Source of the DNA: an uncultured Pelagibacteraceae bacterium
GTDB lineage: Bacteria > Pseudomonadota > Alphaproteobacteria > Pelagibacterales > Pelagibacteraceae
Length of the DNA: 39,297 bases
Direction of reading: 5' to 3'
NCBI GenBank assembly: GCA_902609915.1
Contig: CACLTO010000007.1
Location: forward strand, 1 to 39,297
Position numbers and translations under genes: made by a program
Shown: piece after piece, positions 24,871 through 32,983 of the stretch
Layout of the letters: each line of letters starts with the position of its first letter
Numbering within the stretch: position 1 is the stretch's first letter
The notes under the pieces: generated by a model
The model's database searches: none
What the model was told of the DNA's origin: nothing
What the model saw: only the letters and a program-made list of their open reading frames with translations

Positions 24871-27615
24871 TTAATTTTTTATAATTGAAGGATTAACTGC
24901 AACTAAACTTTTTCTCGTTAAGCCCTCATGATCATCAAATATGAAAGATATTTTTGATCCATATGGGATAGTTCCTATTCCTTGAGAAATATGAATAAAA
25001 ATTTCCTCCCTAAGACTATTATCATAATCTCTATAATAACCATCTATTATTTCAATAAATCCACCTGCCTTAAGATTTGGTCTACCTTTATTTCCTAAAA
25101 AAATTCCATTAGCTTTGTCACCTTTTTTAAAAACTTTTTTATTTAATGTATTTTCTTGTTTTAAAAATTTATTTATGAATTTTTTTTGAGAGTCAGATCT
25201 AGTGTATGAAGTATATTCTTTAACTTTTTCATTAAAAACTGTAAATAAACTATTAATAAATTTATGCCTTTCATCTTGACTGAAATAACTTCTTAAGCTT
25301 GTTAATTCACCATAAGCTTTTGAGATAGTTGATTTAGTTGTTTTGTAGTCAATTAAGCTTAAATCTTCAAATTCTTTAAATAACTCAGCAAGATGAACTA
25401 TATTATTATATGCTTCAATAAAATCTTCATGAGAACCTTTTTCTATTAAATATTCACTAAAACGTCTGTGATATTCTAAAGAATTTTTAGCAAGTTTTCT
25501 TGCAAATCTTAGATCAATATCCTTAAATTTTATTGCTGCAATTTTATTTTTTTCAGCCATCTCTTTTGTTAATTGATCAAATTGACGTAAATAATATAAA
25601 GATTGTAATAATTGATAATGAATTTCGACAAACTCAGGGAAAATTTTTAACGATTCTAATCCAACATTAATTGAGTCTTGGTAAAGTGAAGCAAATCTAT
25701 ATGTTTGTATTTGATAAGCTCTTAAATTTGGATAATCTGGTTGTAATCTAATTGATATTTCGAAAGAATTTTTCATATCAAGTAGTGAACCTAGGTGACT
25801 GTAAAAAATACCCTCAACTCTATAAACTTCACAATATTTTGGGTGTTTTTTTTTTAAAAATGAAAAGGATTTTATTACTTGTTGGTCTTTATGATTTAAT
25901 TCGCTCAAAATTTTATCCTTATCTAAGGTTGCGCTATATTTCAAAGATAAGGAAGTCATTTTATTTCTATGTATAAGATACTTATTGATTTGCAAAAGTT
26001 CGTTTATTGCTTCATCGTCTGAGTCTTTTCTTTTTAAAAAGCTGTCATAATCATAACGAATGTTATTTAAATTATCTTTATTAATTTTTCTTGTTGACTT
26101 AATTGTTTTTAAACGAGCGTCTATGCTCATTATTTTCTTTTTACTATCTAAATCCTTAAAAAGATTATTTTTTTGTATAAATGATTTTATTATTGGTCTT
26201 AAACTAAAGTACTCAGTTTCACTTTCTTTTAGATCTCTAATAAGAAATCTTTTTCTATCTAAATTTGACAAGTTCAATTCTACTTCCTCTGGTTCTATGC
26301 CTGTATAAGTGCATATGGTTGTATTGGTAAATTCTTGTTCTAAATAGTAAAGCATCTCTAATATTTTTTTTGAATTTAAATCAAGTTTCTTGAATAAATT
26401 ACTATATGAATAATTTAGAAAATCTTTACTTGGTTCAAATGCTTTTTCAATTGAAGTGCCATTAAAAACATCATCTAAAGATAGCTTGATACCTAGTGGA
26501 TTGTTTTCTCTACGATTTGTCAAAGAAACTATCTCACTTTTAGTTTTTTTTCTTAAAAAATCTAGTTCAAGATATTGAGCATATTTTCTAAATAAATGTT
26601 CAGATGCTGAGTCATCAAAAGATGGTATTTTAATAGTTACACCAGAATCTATTGGCTCCCTAGATGTAATTATAATTTTCGACTCATGATCTATTTCATG
26701 AGAATTTTCAATAAAGTTCATAATTTTTTGATCTAATACAGTTTCTAAATTATCTAAAACTAATAAACATTTTTTTTTTGTTAGGTAATTTAATAAAAAT
26801 TCAATCTGATTATTTTCATCATTATCTTTTGAAAAATTTTCTAAAAATTCTTTATAAGATTTTAAAGATTGATTAAGACTTTTAATCTCATTATTCGAAA
26901 AGGTTTGTGTTTTAAAAGTAAACCATTTTATCTCATCATATTCACCAATTTTTGTTTTTATTTCATTACATTTATGTAATAAAAGAGACGTTTTTCCTAC
27001 ACCCGCATCCCCAGTAAGAACTATTACTGAATTTTTTTTCATTGTTTGATCTAACTTTTTGATAATCTTATCTCTTCTAATAAAACCAGTTTCTTGATGT
27101 TCTGTTGGAGGTAAATTATTCTCAATTTCATTGTCAGTTTCAAGCTCTTCTTCTAAAAAAAAATCTTCATTATATTTTTTTTCAGAAAAATTTTTTAATT
27201 CTGAAAATAATACTAAAAAAATATTTTCATAAATTGAAGTTTTATTTATAAAATTTTCCATTTCATCGATATCAGAAGCTAAAAGATTTTTATGAGCACT
27301 TCTATTTCTAACATGTTTTATTGAAAGAAGAGATTTACTTAAGTCTTCAAAAATTAGTTTTGACTCTTTTGTTAATAAATTTTTATGCTGGTTAAGTATA
27401 TCGTAACATTCAGAAAAATCTGCACCATTAATCAGTTCATCATCATTATCGTCTGAATTATTTTCAGTTTTAATCTTTAATCTTTCTATAATTTTAATAT
27501 CAACTAAATTTTTTAATCTATTTGTATTCAGCAATTCATCTTTTATCCAATTCCTTAAATCTTTTTCTATTGAAATAGCTAAAATTGTGCATTTAGTTTC
27601 AGCAGTAATTTTCAT
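24871..27615 (-). CDS. HEPN - STAND NTPase - TPR - cold-shock-domain protein, NLR-like conflict/defence candidate
   Basis: A 914-residue protein. Residues ~1-140 are helical and contain HVRNRSAHKN (101-110), an R-x4-H motif (Arg103, His108) as in HEPN ribonucleases. A short acidic linker leads to a STAND NTPase: Walker A GDAGVGKTS (202-210), Walker B CLLVLDNLE (283-291), IIITSRE (314-320) and NNPLGIKL (371-378), the NB-ARC-like GLPL counterpart. A winged-helix-like region is at about 400-480, and TPR-like helices run from about 530 to 800, clearest at 580-680. Residues ~831-907 resemble a cold-shock OB fold (GGFIE, EIFIHIS, YGSKISF, ending AVNP). The architecture suggests a sensor that oligomerises on ATP and cuts RNA, as in bacterial NLR-type anti-phage proteins. 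The domain calls are by eye; the function is inferred. Confidence 0.8.
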   Translation of the reverse strand: MKITAETKCTILAISIEKDLRNWIKDELLNTNRLKNLVDIKIIERLKIKTENNSDDNDDELINGADFSECYDILNQHKNLLTKESKLIFEDLSKSLLSIKHVRNRSAHKNLLASDIDEMENFINKTSIYENIFLVLFSELKNFSEKKYNEDFFLEEELETDNEIENNLPPTEHQETGFIRRDKIIKKLDQTMKKNSVIVLTGDAGVGKTSLLLHKCNEIKTKIGEYDEIKWFTFKTQTFSNNEIKSLNQSLKSYKEFLENFSKDNDENNQIEFLLNYLTKKKCLLVLDNLETVLDQKIMNFIENSHEIDHESKIIITSREPIDSGVTIKIPSFDDSASEHLFRKYAQYLELDFLRKKTKSEIVSLTNRRENNPLGIKLSLDDVFNGTSIEKAFEPSKDFLNYSYSNLFKKLDLNSKKILEMLYYLEQEFTNTTICTYTGIEPEEVELNLSNLDRKRFLIRDLKESETEYFSLRPIIKSFIQKNNLFKDLDSKKKIMSIDARLKTIKSTRKINKDNLNNIRYDYDSFLKRKDSDDEAINELLQINKYLIHRNKMTSLSLKYSATLDKDKILSELNHKDQQVIKSFSFLKKKHPKYCEVYRVEGIFYSHLGSLLDMKNSFEISIRLQPDYPNLRAYQIQTYRFASLYQDSINVGLESLKIFPEFVEIHYQLLQSLYYLRQFDQLTKEMAEKNKIAAIKFKDIDLRFARKLAKNSLEYHRRFSEYLIEKGSHEDFIEAYNNIVHLAELFKEFEDLSLIDYKTTKSTISKAYGELTSLRSYFSQDERHKFINSLFTVFNEKVKEYTSYTRSDSQKKFINKFLKQENTLNKKVFKKGDKANGIFLGNKGRPNLKAGGFIEIIDGYYRDYDNSLREEIFIHISQGIGTIPYGSKISFIFDDHEGLTRKSLVAVNPSIIKN

Positions 27616-27657
27616 ATCAACTTGTTTGTCTTAATAAAAAATTAATAGAATAAAATA

Positions 27658-27679
27658 ACTAGAACTAGACTAGAACTAA
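27658..27679 (+). repeat. Right tandem 11-bp repeats of island S
   Basis: ACTAGAACTAG followed directly by ACTAGAACTAA. It has the same ACTAGAAC core, orientation and 11-bp spacing as the left pair at 24226-24247. It lies 43 bp upstream of the HEPN-STAND start codon, so it may overlap that gene's promoter, and 36 bp before the duplicated tRNA promoter. Confidence 0.7.
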
Positions 27680-27712
27680 AGAGTTAATTTCATAAATCAC
27701 ATGTTCTCTTTT

Positions 27713-27741
27713 TTGTTGAAATTTAAAATTATACTTATAAA
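27713..27741 (+). promoter_or_regulatory. Promoter of tRNA-Ser, duplicated at 24031-24059
   Basis: TTGTTG (27713-27718) and TATAAA (27736-27741) are spaced 17 bp and lie 11 bp before the tRNA. The left half-copy has the equivalent TATAAA at 24054-24059 with matching spacing to its tRNA fragment. If the island reading is right, this functional copy was delivered by the element. Confidence 0.5.
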
Positions 27742-27752
27742 ACCTTGCTTAC

Positions 27753-27842
27753 GGAGAGATGGCTGAGCGGTTGAAAGCACCGGTCTTGAAAACCGGCAAA
27801 GGGGCAACTCTTTCCTGGGTTCGAATCCCAGTCTCTCCGCCA
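27753..27842 (+). tRNA. tRNA-Ser(TGA)
   Basis: A complete type II tRNA: acceptor GGAGAGA paired with TCTCTCC, anticodon loop CTTGAAA (TGA), long variable arm, T-arm GGGTTCGAATCCC, discriminator G and encoded CCA. Its 5' half and promoter are duplicated at 24033-24109. It ends 9 bp before the convergent sdhE stop. Confidence 0.96.
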
Positions 27843-27851
27843 TCAAAAGTT

Positions 27852-28109
27852 TTAATATTTAAAATTTTTAAATAAATTATTAATCTTATTATCCTCAAAT
27901 TGAATTTCTGTGTTTAAACCATTGTAGAAATTATAAAGATTATTATCATCAATCTCTAAAAGTTTTATTAATTGATTAAGATCTTCTTCGTTTAATTGAT
28001 CTAAATATTTTCTTGTGAATGCACCTAGAAGTTTATCCATTTCTTTTGTGCCACGATAATTTGATCTGTAAATAATTTTTTTTTTAATTTGTTCTATATG
28101 AGCAGTCAT
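27852..28109 (-). CDS. sdhE: SdhE/SDHAF2-family FAD assembly factor
   Basis: An 85-residue helical protein that helps attach FAD covalently to the succinate dehydrogenase flavoprotein. IYRSNYRGTKEMDKLLGAF at about 13-31 carries the family's RSxxRGxxExD core with the conserved RGxxE. LNEEDLNQLIKLLEIDDNNLYNF is the second half (quoted in parts), where most members have D..ELYxW. Usual length for the family (80-95). It is divergent from recG with a 28-bp spacer. sdh genes themselves are not in the window. Confidence 0.92.
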   Translation of the reverse strand: MTAHIEQIKKKIIYRSNYRGTKEMDKLLGAFTRKYLDQLNEEDLNQLIKLLEIDDNNLYNFYNGLNTEIQFEDNKINNLFKNFKY

Positions 28110-28137
28110 AATAAGAATATAATATTAGTTTAAAGAT

Positions 28138-30183
28138 ATGAAAAGAAATTTTGAATACTTATTGTCTGATCTCAGTTTACTAAAAGGTGTAGGAACCAAA
28201 ACTTCAAATTTATTAAAGAAAAAAAAGGTCAATACTATTTTTGATTTATTATGGAAATTACCAAAATCTTTCACTGATAGAAGTTTATCATCTAAAATAA
28301 TAGATTTAAAAATAGATGAAATACAGACAATAACCATAATTCCTCTCAAATACTCATTCCCAAGAATTAGAAACTTACCCAATAGAGTTTTATGCAAAGA
28401 TGATACTGGTGAGATAGATTGTGTTTTTTTTAACAGTTATGAGGGTTATATCAAAAAAATATTACCTATTGGAAAAGAGGTTACTGTTAGTGGAAAAATT
28501 AAATATTTTAGAAATAAATATCAATTAACAAATCCAAAATATATTTCAGAGGACTCTTCGATAATTAAACAAAAGCACAATAGTTATTCATTAACTGAGG
28601 GTATTAGTGAAAAAGTTTATAATAAGATAATTTTACAAATAATAAATAATTTACCTGAAATTGAAGAATGGCATTCAAAAGATATATTAAAAAAATTTAA
28701 CGATATAAGTTGGAATGACTCTATCAAAAAATTACATGAACCAGAAAATATTGGTAAATTTAAAGAAAGTTTTTATCAAAGACTCGCTTATGACGAAATT
28801 TTTTCCACTTTTTTAGTAAACTCTGAAATAAGAAAAAAGATAAAGAAAGTTAAAAAAACAAAAAAAAATTTTAATATTAATAAACAAAATGAAATTATAT
28901 CTAAGCTTAATTTTTCATTAACAAAAGACCAAAATAAAACATTAAGTGAAATAAATAAAGATTTATGTTCTGAAAATAAAATGTTTAGGTTACTTCAGGG
29001 CGATGTAGGAAGTGGAAAAACAATAGTATCTTTGCTTTCTGCATTTAATACAATTAATTCAGGCTTTCAGGTAGCAGTAATGGCACCGACTGAAATACTA
29101 GCTAGACAGCATTTTCTTTTAGCTAAAAAAATATTTTCCAGAAATATTAAGATTGAATTAATTTCAGGAAAATCTTCTTATAAAGATAAGAAAGTAATCC
29201 TCAATAAATTATCCAATAAACAAATTGATATAATTTTTGGAACACATGCACTTTTTCAAAAAAGAGTTGAATTTAAAAAACTTGGATTAATAATAATTGA
29301 TGAGCAACATAAATTTGGAGTAAGTCAAAGAAAAAAGTTATCTGATAAAGCTGGAAAAGATTGTGATGTTCTTTTAATGACTGCAACACCTATCCCACGT
29401 ACCTTAACAATGACAATATACGGCGATATGGATCTTTCAATTATTCGTGAAAAACCAAATATTCGTAAACCTGTTAAAACTTATAGTAAAAATGAAAATA
29501 AAATTGATGATGTAATAAAATTTGTAAAAAAAGAAATCAAACTAGGTAATCAAGTATTTTGGGTATGCCCTTTAATTGAAGAATCTAAAAAAATTGATCA
29601 TTCCTCTGCAATTAAAAAATCTGAATATTTAAGTAAATTATTTCCTAAAGAGGTTTTTCTACTTCACGGAAAAACCACAGCTGAAGAAAAAGAAATAATC
29701 CTAAACAAATTCTTAAAAAATGAGTTTAAGATTTTAGTTTCGACAACCATAATTGAGGTTGGTATAGATTTTCCAAATGCAAATGTAATAATTATTGAAA
29801 ATGCAAATAAATTTGGTTTATCTCAGCTGCATCAACTAAGAGGCAGAGTTGGAAGAGGAAGTAAAGATTCATCATGCATTTTAATGTTTAAATCAAATCT
29901 AAGCGATAATGCAAAAAAAAGAATTAATATATTAAAAGACTCTAATGATGGCTTCAAAATATCCGAAGAGGATATGAAATTAAGAGGTTTTGGAGACATT
30001 TTAGGTTTTAAACAAAGTGGAATTAAAAACTTTAAGTTAGCTGATCCAGTTCATAATCATAATCTTTTTATTTTGGCTGAAAAAGAAATCAGAAGAATTG
30101 AAAATCATAATGAAGATATAAGTAAATTCAAACCATTAATTAAATTGTACGATAGAGCCGATATAATTAATGATATTGCCTAA
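28138..30183 (+). CDS. recG: ATP-dependent DNA helicase RecG
   Basis: A 681-residue superfamily 2 helicase that regresses stalled replication forks and processes branched DNA. The N-terminal ~130 residues contain GVGTKTSNLLKK and the OB-fold wedge domain. Helicase motifs follow: Walker A GDVGSGKT at about 288-295, APTEILARQH, DEQHKFGVSQR at about 388-398 (the DEQH box of RecG), TATPIPRTL, then ATTxI-like STTIIEVGIDFPNA and QLRGRVGRG in the second RecA-like domain. Full family length. Its stop overlaps the convergent DUF502 stop by 4 bp. Confidence 0.96.
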   Translation: MKRNFEYLLSDLSLLKGVGTKTSNLLKKKKVNTIFDLLWKLPKSFTDRSLSSKIIDLKIDEIQTITIIPLKYSFPRIRNLPNRVLCKDDTGEIDCVFFNSYEGYIKKILPIGKEVTVSGKIKYFRNKYQLTNPKYISEDSSIIKQKHNSYSLTEGISEKVYNKIILQIINNLPEIEEWHSKDILKKFNDISWNDSIKKLHEPENIGKFKESFYQRLAYDEIFSTFLVNSEIRKKIKKVKKTKKNFNINKQNEIISKLNFSLTKDQNKTLSEINKDLCSENKMFRLLQGDVGSGKTIVSLLSAFNTINSGFQVAVMAPTEILARQHFLLAKKIFSRNIKIELISGKSSYKDKKVILNKLSNKQIDIIFGTHALFQKRVEFKKLGLIIIDEQHKFGVSQRKKLSDKAGKDCDVLLMTATPIPRTLTMTIYGDMDLSIIREKPNIRKPVKTYSKNENKIDDVIKFVKKEIKLGNQVFWVCPLIEESKKIDHSSAIKKSEYLSKLFPKEVFLLHGKTTAEEKEIILNKFLKNEFKILVSTTIIEVGIDFPNANVIIIENANKFGLSQLHQLRGRVGRGSKDSSCILMFKSNLSDNAKKRINILKDSNDGFKISEEDMKLRGFGDILGFKQSGIKNFKLADPVHNHNLFILAEKEIRRIENHNEDISKFKPLIKLYDRADIINDIA

Positions 30184-30800
30184 TTCTTACCTGTCGATGT
30201 TCCTGCAGATACAATAAATTTAGATGCTTCCTCGAATGTCATATTTAGATATATAACTTCATCAATAGGAAACATGAGTAAAAAACCACTGGTAGGGTTT
30301 GGCGTTGTAGGAACAAAAACGTTGATTAATTTTTTGTTTGTTTTTTCTGCCATCTCACCCTTATTTTCTTTTGTTGCAAAACCAACAGCCCAAACACCTT
30401 TTCTAGGATATTCTACTAGAACAACACTTTTTTTACCATTTTCATCTTTGTTAGAAAATGTTTCTGTCATTTGAACTATTGCAGAGTAAATAGTTCTTAA
30501 AACTGGAATTCTTTTAAATAAATCATCAATTAGTTTAAGGATTCGTTTGCCTAAGAAAGATAAAGATAAACCACCTACTATAGTTATAAAAATTATCGAG
30601 ATAATAATTTCAATTCCAGGAATTGCAAATGGCAAATAATTATTAGGATTTATATTTGTTGGAATTACTTTAGATGAAATTCCTATTAAAATTTTACTAA
30701 GATATAATGTAAAACCAATAGGTATTAAAACCACTACACCTGTTATGAAGTAATTTCTAAGAAGTAAGCTTATTGATTTTTTTTTTTTTGACTTTGCCAT
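30180..30800 (-). CDS. DUF502-family membrane protein
   Basis: A 206-residue inner-membrane protein of the widespread DUF502 (PF04367) family. Two N-terminal helices (about 15-35 and 52-78, with FAIPGIEIIISIIFITIVG in the second) are followed by a cytosolic or periplasmic domain with RIPVLRTIYSAIVQMTETF, VVLVEYPRKGVWAVGFAT and FVPTTPNPTSGFLL, all highly conserved in the family. Function is not established. Its ATG overlaps the stop of a possible 25-codon frame upstream (TAATG). Divergent from the M48 protease gene. Confidence 0.93.
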   Translation of the reverse strand: MAKSKKKKSISLLLRNYFITGVVVLIPIGFTLYLSKILIGISSKVIPTNINPNNYLPFAIPGIEIIISIIFITIVGGLSLSFLGKRILKLIDDLFKRIPVLRTIYSAIVQMTETFSNKDENGKKSVVLVEYPRKGVWAVGFATKENKGEMAEKTNKKLINVFVPTTPNPTSGFLLMFPIDEVIYLNMTFEEASKFIVSAGTSTGKN

Positions 30801-30877
30801 TATTTAAAACTTGAATATATTACAAAAGTTATTGCTATTATGAATAATAATATTAATATTTTATTATTTAGATTCAT
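30800..30877 (-). CDS. Possible 25-aa membrane peptide coupled to the DUF502 gene
   Basis: A short frame, MNLNNKILILLFIIAITFVI (then five more residues), that would form one transmembrane helix. Its TAA stop shares bases with the DUF502 ATG (TAATG), the arrangement seen between known coupled genes in this window such as hom and the AEC permease. No Shine-Dalgarno sequence or homology can be cited, and hydrophobic short frames arise easily in A/T-rich DNA, so this is tentative. Confidence 0.3.
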   Translation of the reverse strand: MNLNNKILILLFIIAITFVIYSSFK

Positions 30878-30907
30878 AAATCAATATAATATCAAGGTCT
30901 AATAAGA

Positions 30908-31735
30908 ATGGATAGAAGAAAATTTTTAACATATGTAGGTTGTAGTTGTTGTGGATTTGTTATGAACGCTTGCTCTACGGCACCAATTACTGAGAGAAAG
31001 CAATTAAAAATCATACCTGAAGCTAAATTAAATGCTCAAGCTGCTCAAATTTATGAAAAAATAAAAGAAAAAGAAAAATTAATTAAAGACTCTAAATCTC
31101 TTAATGAAATAAAAGCAATCGGTGAAAAAATGGAAAATGCGATATCAATTTATTTTGAAAAATCAAATATCCCAGACCCAACAACATATTTTGATTGGGA
31201 ATATATATTAATCGATAATAAAAAAATTAAGAATGCATGGTGTATGCCAGGCGGCAAAATAGCTGTTTATAGCGGCATGTTAGATGTTACTAAAAACACC
31301 AATGGTTTAGCTGCTGTAATGGGTCATGAAATTGCTCATGCGGTTGCTAAACACTCCGTCGAAAGAGCCAGCAGAGGAGTTTTATTAAATACTGGAACTC
31401 AAGTTATAGATATTTTGAGTGGTGGAAAATTATCTAGTGTCAATCGAGTTACAGGAATGAATACAGTTGGTTTATTATCACAAATAGGAATTATGAACCC
31501 CTTTAATCGAAAACAAGAGAGCGAAGCTGATTATTTGGGTATGATTTTTTCTTCTCTCTCTGGCTATGACATACGAGAGACTAAAAAAATATGGGAAAGA
31601 ATGAAAGAGCAAAATAAAGGCAAAGCTCAACCCGAATTTTTAAGTACTCACCCATCTGCCGATAATAGAATAAAAATGATAAATCAGTGGATTAATGAAA
31701 TAACAATTAAGTATCCACCTATTAAAGCATCTTAA
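30908..31735 (+). CDS. M48-family metalloprotease, Tat-type lipoprotein
   Basis: A 275-residue zinc protease (BepA/LoiP/Oma1-like) likely involved in envelope protein quality control. The N-terminus MDRRKFLTYVGCSCC has the twin-arginine motif, and MNACS at about 19-23 is a lipobox, suggesting an exported, lipid-anchored protein. The zinc site is His140-Glu141-x-x-His144 (MGHEIAHAVAKHS) with the third ligand in QESEAD at about 203-208. The peptidase core follows WCMPGGKIAVYSGML, and STHPSADNRI near the end is typical. The gene ends 8 bp before the tRNA-Lys half-copy, so its 3' flank is the island K boundary. Confidence 0.94.
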   Translation: MDRRKFLTYVGCSCCGFVMNACSTAPITERKQLKIIPEAKLNAQAAQIYEKIKEKEKLIKDSKSLNEIKAIGEKMENAISIYFEKSNIPDPTTYFDWEYILIDNKKIKNAWCMPGGKIAVYSGMLDVTKNTNGLAAVMGHEIAHAVAKHSVERASRGVLLNTGTQVIDILSGGKLSSVNRVTGMNTVGLLSQIGIMNPFNRKQESEADYLGMIFSSLSGYDIRETKKIWERMKEQNKGKAQPEFLSTHPSADNRIKMINQWINEITIKYPPIKAS

Positions 31736-31743
31736 ACAATTTG

Positions 31744-31788
31744 TGGTGAGCCCTGATGGACTCGAACCATCGACCCATTCCTTAAAAG
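31744..31788 (-). repeat. Left att-like copy: 3' half of tRNA-Lys, stopping after the anticodon loop
   Basis: These 45 bases are identical to 34039-34083 of the intact tRNA-Lys: CCA end, acceptor 3' strand, T-arm, variable region and the 3' anticodon stem plus the whole loop (TTAAAAG on the plus strand). Identity ends at the loop edge; the following CACTTTAAACG is unrelated. It cannot make a tRNA. Read as the original chromosomal 3' half displaced by an integrated element. Confidence 0.92.
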
Positions 31789-31832
31789 CACTTTAAACGA
31801 AGTGAAGTTCCCTGTTTATGGAATTTTTTATG

Positions 31833-31934
31833 GTGTGCAAAAAATGTGCACAAAAATCTGGTTATTTTAATGGAGTCTTTTTAACAGTTTACACACTTCT
31901 TTGCACACTCTGTGCACACTCTGTGCACACTGAT
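31833..31934. repeat. Composite 11-bp-phased site 1 of island K
   Basis: TGTGCA at 31834 and 31845 (11 bp apart) on the left; then TACACAC at 31890 and TGCACAC at 31902, 31913 and 31924 (11 bp apart) in inverted orientation on the right. Two further GTGTGC words occur at 31957 and 31974. It starts 45 bp inside the left att copy. The layout is shared with sites 2 and 3. Confidence 0.8.
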
Positions 31935-32013
31935 GAAATTTTCTACAAATTAAGTTGTGTGCTCAAATCAATGGTGTGCAATTAATTTGTTGAGTATTTG
32001 CTTTCTGAGCAAG

Positions 32014-32751
32014 TTATTGTTCGTCCCCACTCTTCTTTAATCCTTTTCTGATAATAGATTTCCATGTATTAATCATTTTAGAGCCCACTTCTGCATTTTT
32101 GTAACCAAGTGATCTTAACATATCCAAATTTCTAAGTTTAAGACCTTTTTTAAATAGTTTTAGTGCTTCTTTAGGATTCTTTTTAACAATTTCACCACGT
32201 AAATATTCCATTGCAACTCTGAAAATAGAAGGTACAAAGTTTTTTTTTGCAGCCATTTTATGATAATAAAAAGCAATTTTATTATTTTTTTTTACACCAG
32301 GTTCTAAATCAAATTCTTTATCATACATAGCTGCTACATTGAATTGTGATGGAAGGTAATTCTCTTTTGCAGCTTGTTTATGGTACTTAAGTCCCATTTT
32401 CAAATTTCTTTTACGCAATAAACCATCCATATAAAATTTCTGTGCAAGAAAACCTAAGGATTCAGCTCGAAGATGATGTTTTTTTTTTATACTAAGAAGT
32501 AAATACTCGTATGCTTTTCTGTTGTTAGGTTTTACACCTAGTCCATTGTAATATACTGAAACTAGATTATGGTAAGCTGGTCCAAAACCTTTATTGGCTG
32601 CTTTTTTCCAAAGCTGCAAGGCTTTATTATAATCTTGTTCAACGTACATACCGGCCTGATGATAAAATGCTAATTCATGCAGTGAGGAAGGGTCTCCCAA
32701 AGAGGCTTTATTTTTTAATAATTCTATTTGTTTTTTTGTTTTCCTCTTCAT
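32014..32751 (-). CDS. Sel1-repeat (TPR-like) protein, island K cargo
   Basis: A ~245-residue all-helical protein built of Sel1-like repeats of about 36 residues: ALQLWKKAANKGFGPAYHNL, YHKQAAKENYLPSQFNVAAM and YHKMAAKKNFVPSIFRVAME are successive repeat helices. There is no signal peptide or membrane helix, so it is cytosolic and probably a protein-binding scaffold. I start it at the ATG 32751; a GTG directly before it (GTGATG) is an alternative. A leader TAGGTCGGGGTGATG at the start closely resembles that of the next small gene. Sel1 proteins occur in signalling, effector and defence contexts; the role here is unknown. Confidence 0.82.
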   Translation of the reverse strand: MKRKTKKQIELLKNKASLGDPSSLHELAFYHQAGMYVEQDYNKALQLWKKAANKGFGPAYHNLVSVYYNGLGVKPNNRKAYEYLLLSIKKKHHLRAESLGFLAQKFYMDGLLRKRNLKMGLKYHKQAAKENYLPSQFNVAAMYDKEFDLEPGVKKNNKIAFYYHKMAAKKNFVPSIFRVAMEYLRGEIVKKNPKEALKLFKKGLKLRNLDMLRSLGYKNAEVGSKMINTWKSIIRKGLKKSGDEQ

Positions 32752-32791
32752 CACCCCGACCTAGTCTTTTCTAACCACTTTAATAATGACA

Positions 32792-32983
32792 TTATTTTTC
32801 GTTTTTATTTTTCTCCTTATATTTTTTTAACCTTTCAATCATTTCTATTGTTTCTTCTGGTGTCATCTCTTTTTTTTCGTTTTTGAAACCATCTCTTAAA
32901 ACACCAAACTTGAAAAGCTGCCATAATAAAAAAAATATGATGAACAAAATCCAAATATTCATTGTAGATTTTTTCTTCCTCAT
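32792..32983 (-). CDS. Small single-helix membrane protein, island K cargo
   Basis: A 63-residue protein (ATG start at 32983; a GTG lies directly before it). The positive N-terminus MRKKKSTMN is followed by one hydrophobic helix (IWILFIIFFLLWQLFKFG, about 9-27) and a charged, probably helical cytosolic tail, KKEMTPEETIEMIERLKKYK. No family recognised. It is 41 bp upstream of the Sel1 gene on the same strand and shares the leader motif TAGGCTGAGGTGATG with it, so the two may be expressed as a pair. Confidence 0.7.
   Translation of the reverse strand: MRKKKSTMNIWILFIIFFLLWQLFKFGVLRDGFKNEKKEMTPEETIEMIERLKKYKEKNKNEK

Larger units (their letters stand above)
24110..27791. mobile_element. Island S: recombinase-less element in tRNA-Ser(TGA)
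   Basis: The element lies between the tRNA-Ser half-copy and the intact tRNA-Ser. It holds two minus-strand genes (a secreted protein and a HEPN-STAND-TPR-CSD protein), a pair of 11-bp tandem repeats inside each end, and no integrase. By this reading it brings its own promoter and tRNA 5' half, which rebuild a working tRNA-Ser with the host's 3' half at the right end. Removing it would restore rarD - tRNA-Ser - sdhE. Boundaries come from the duplication; mobility itself is inferred. Confidence 0.75.

Noticed and set aside
31833-31934. TGTGCACACTC tandem units as a CRISPR array
   Set aside because: Units are 11 bp with no unique spacers between them and no cas genes nearby.
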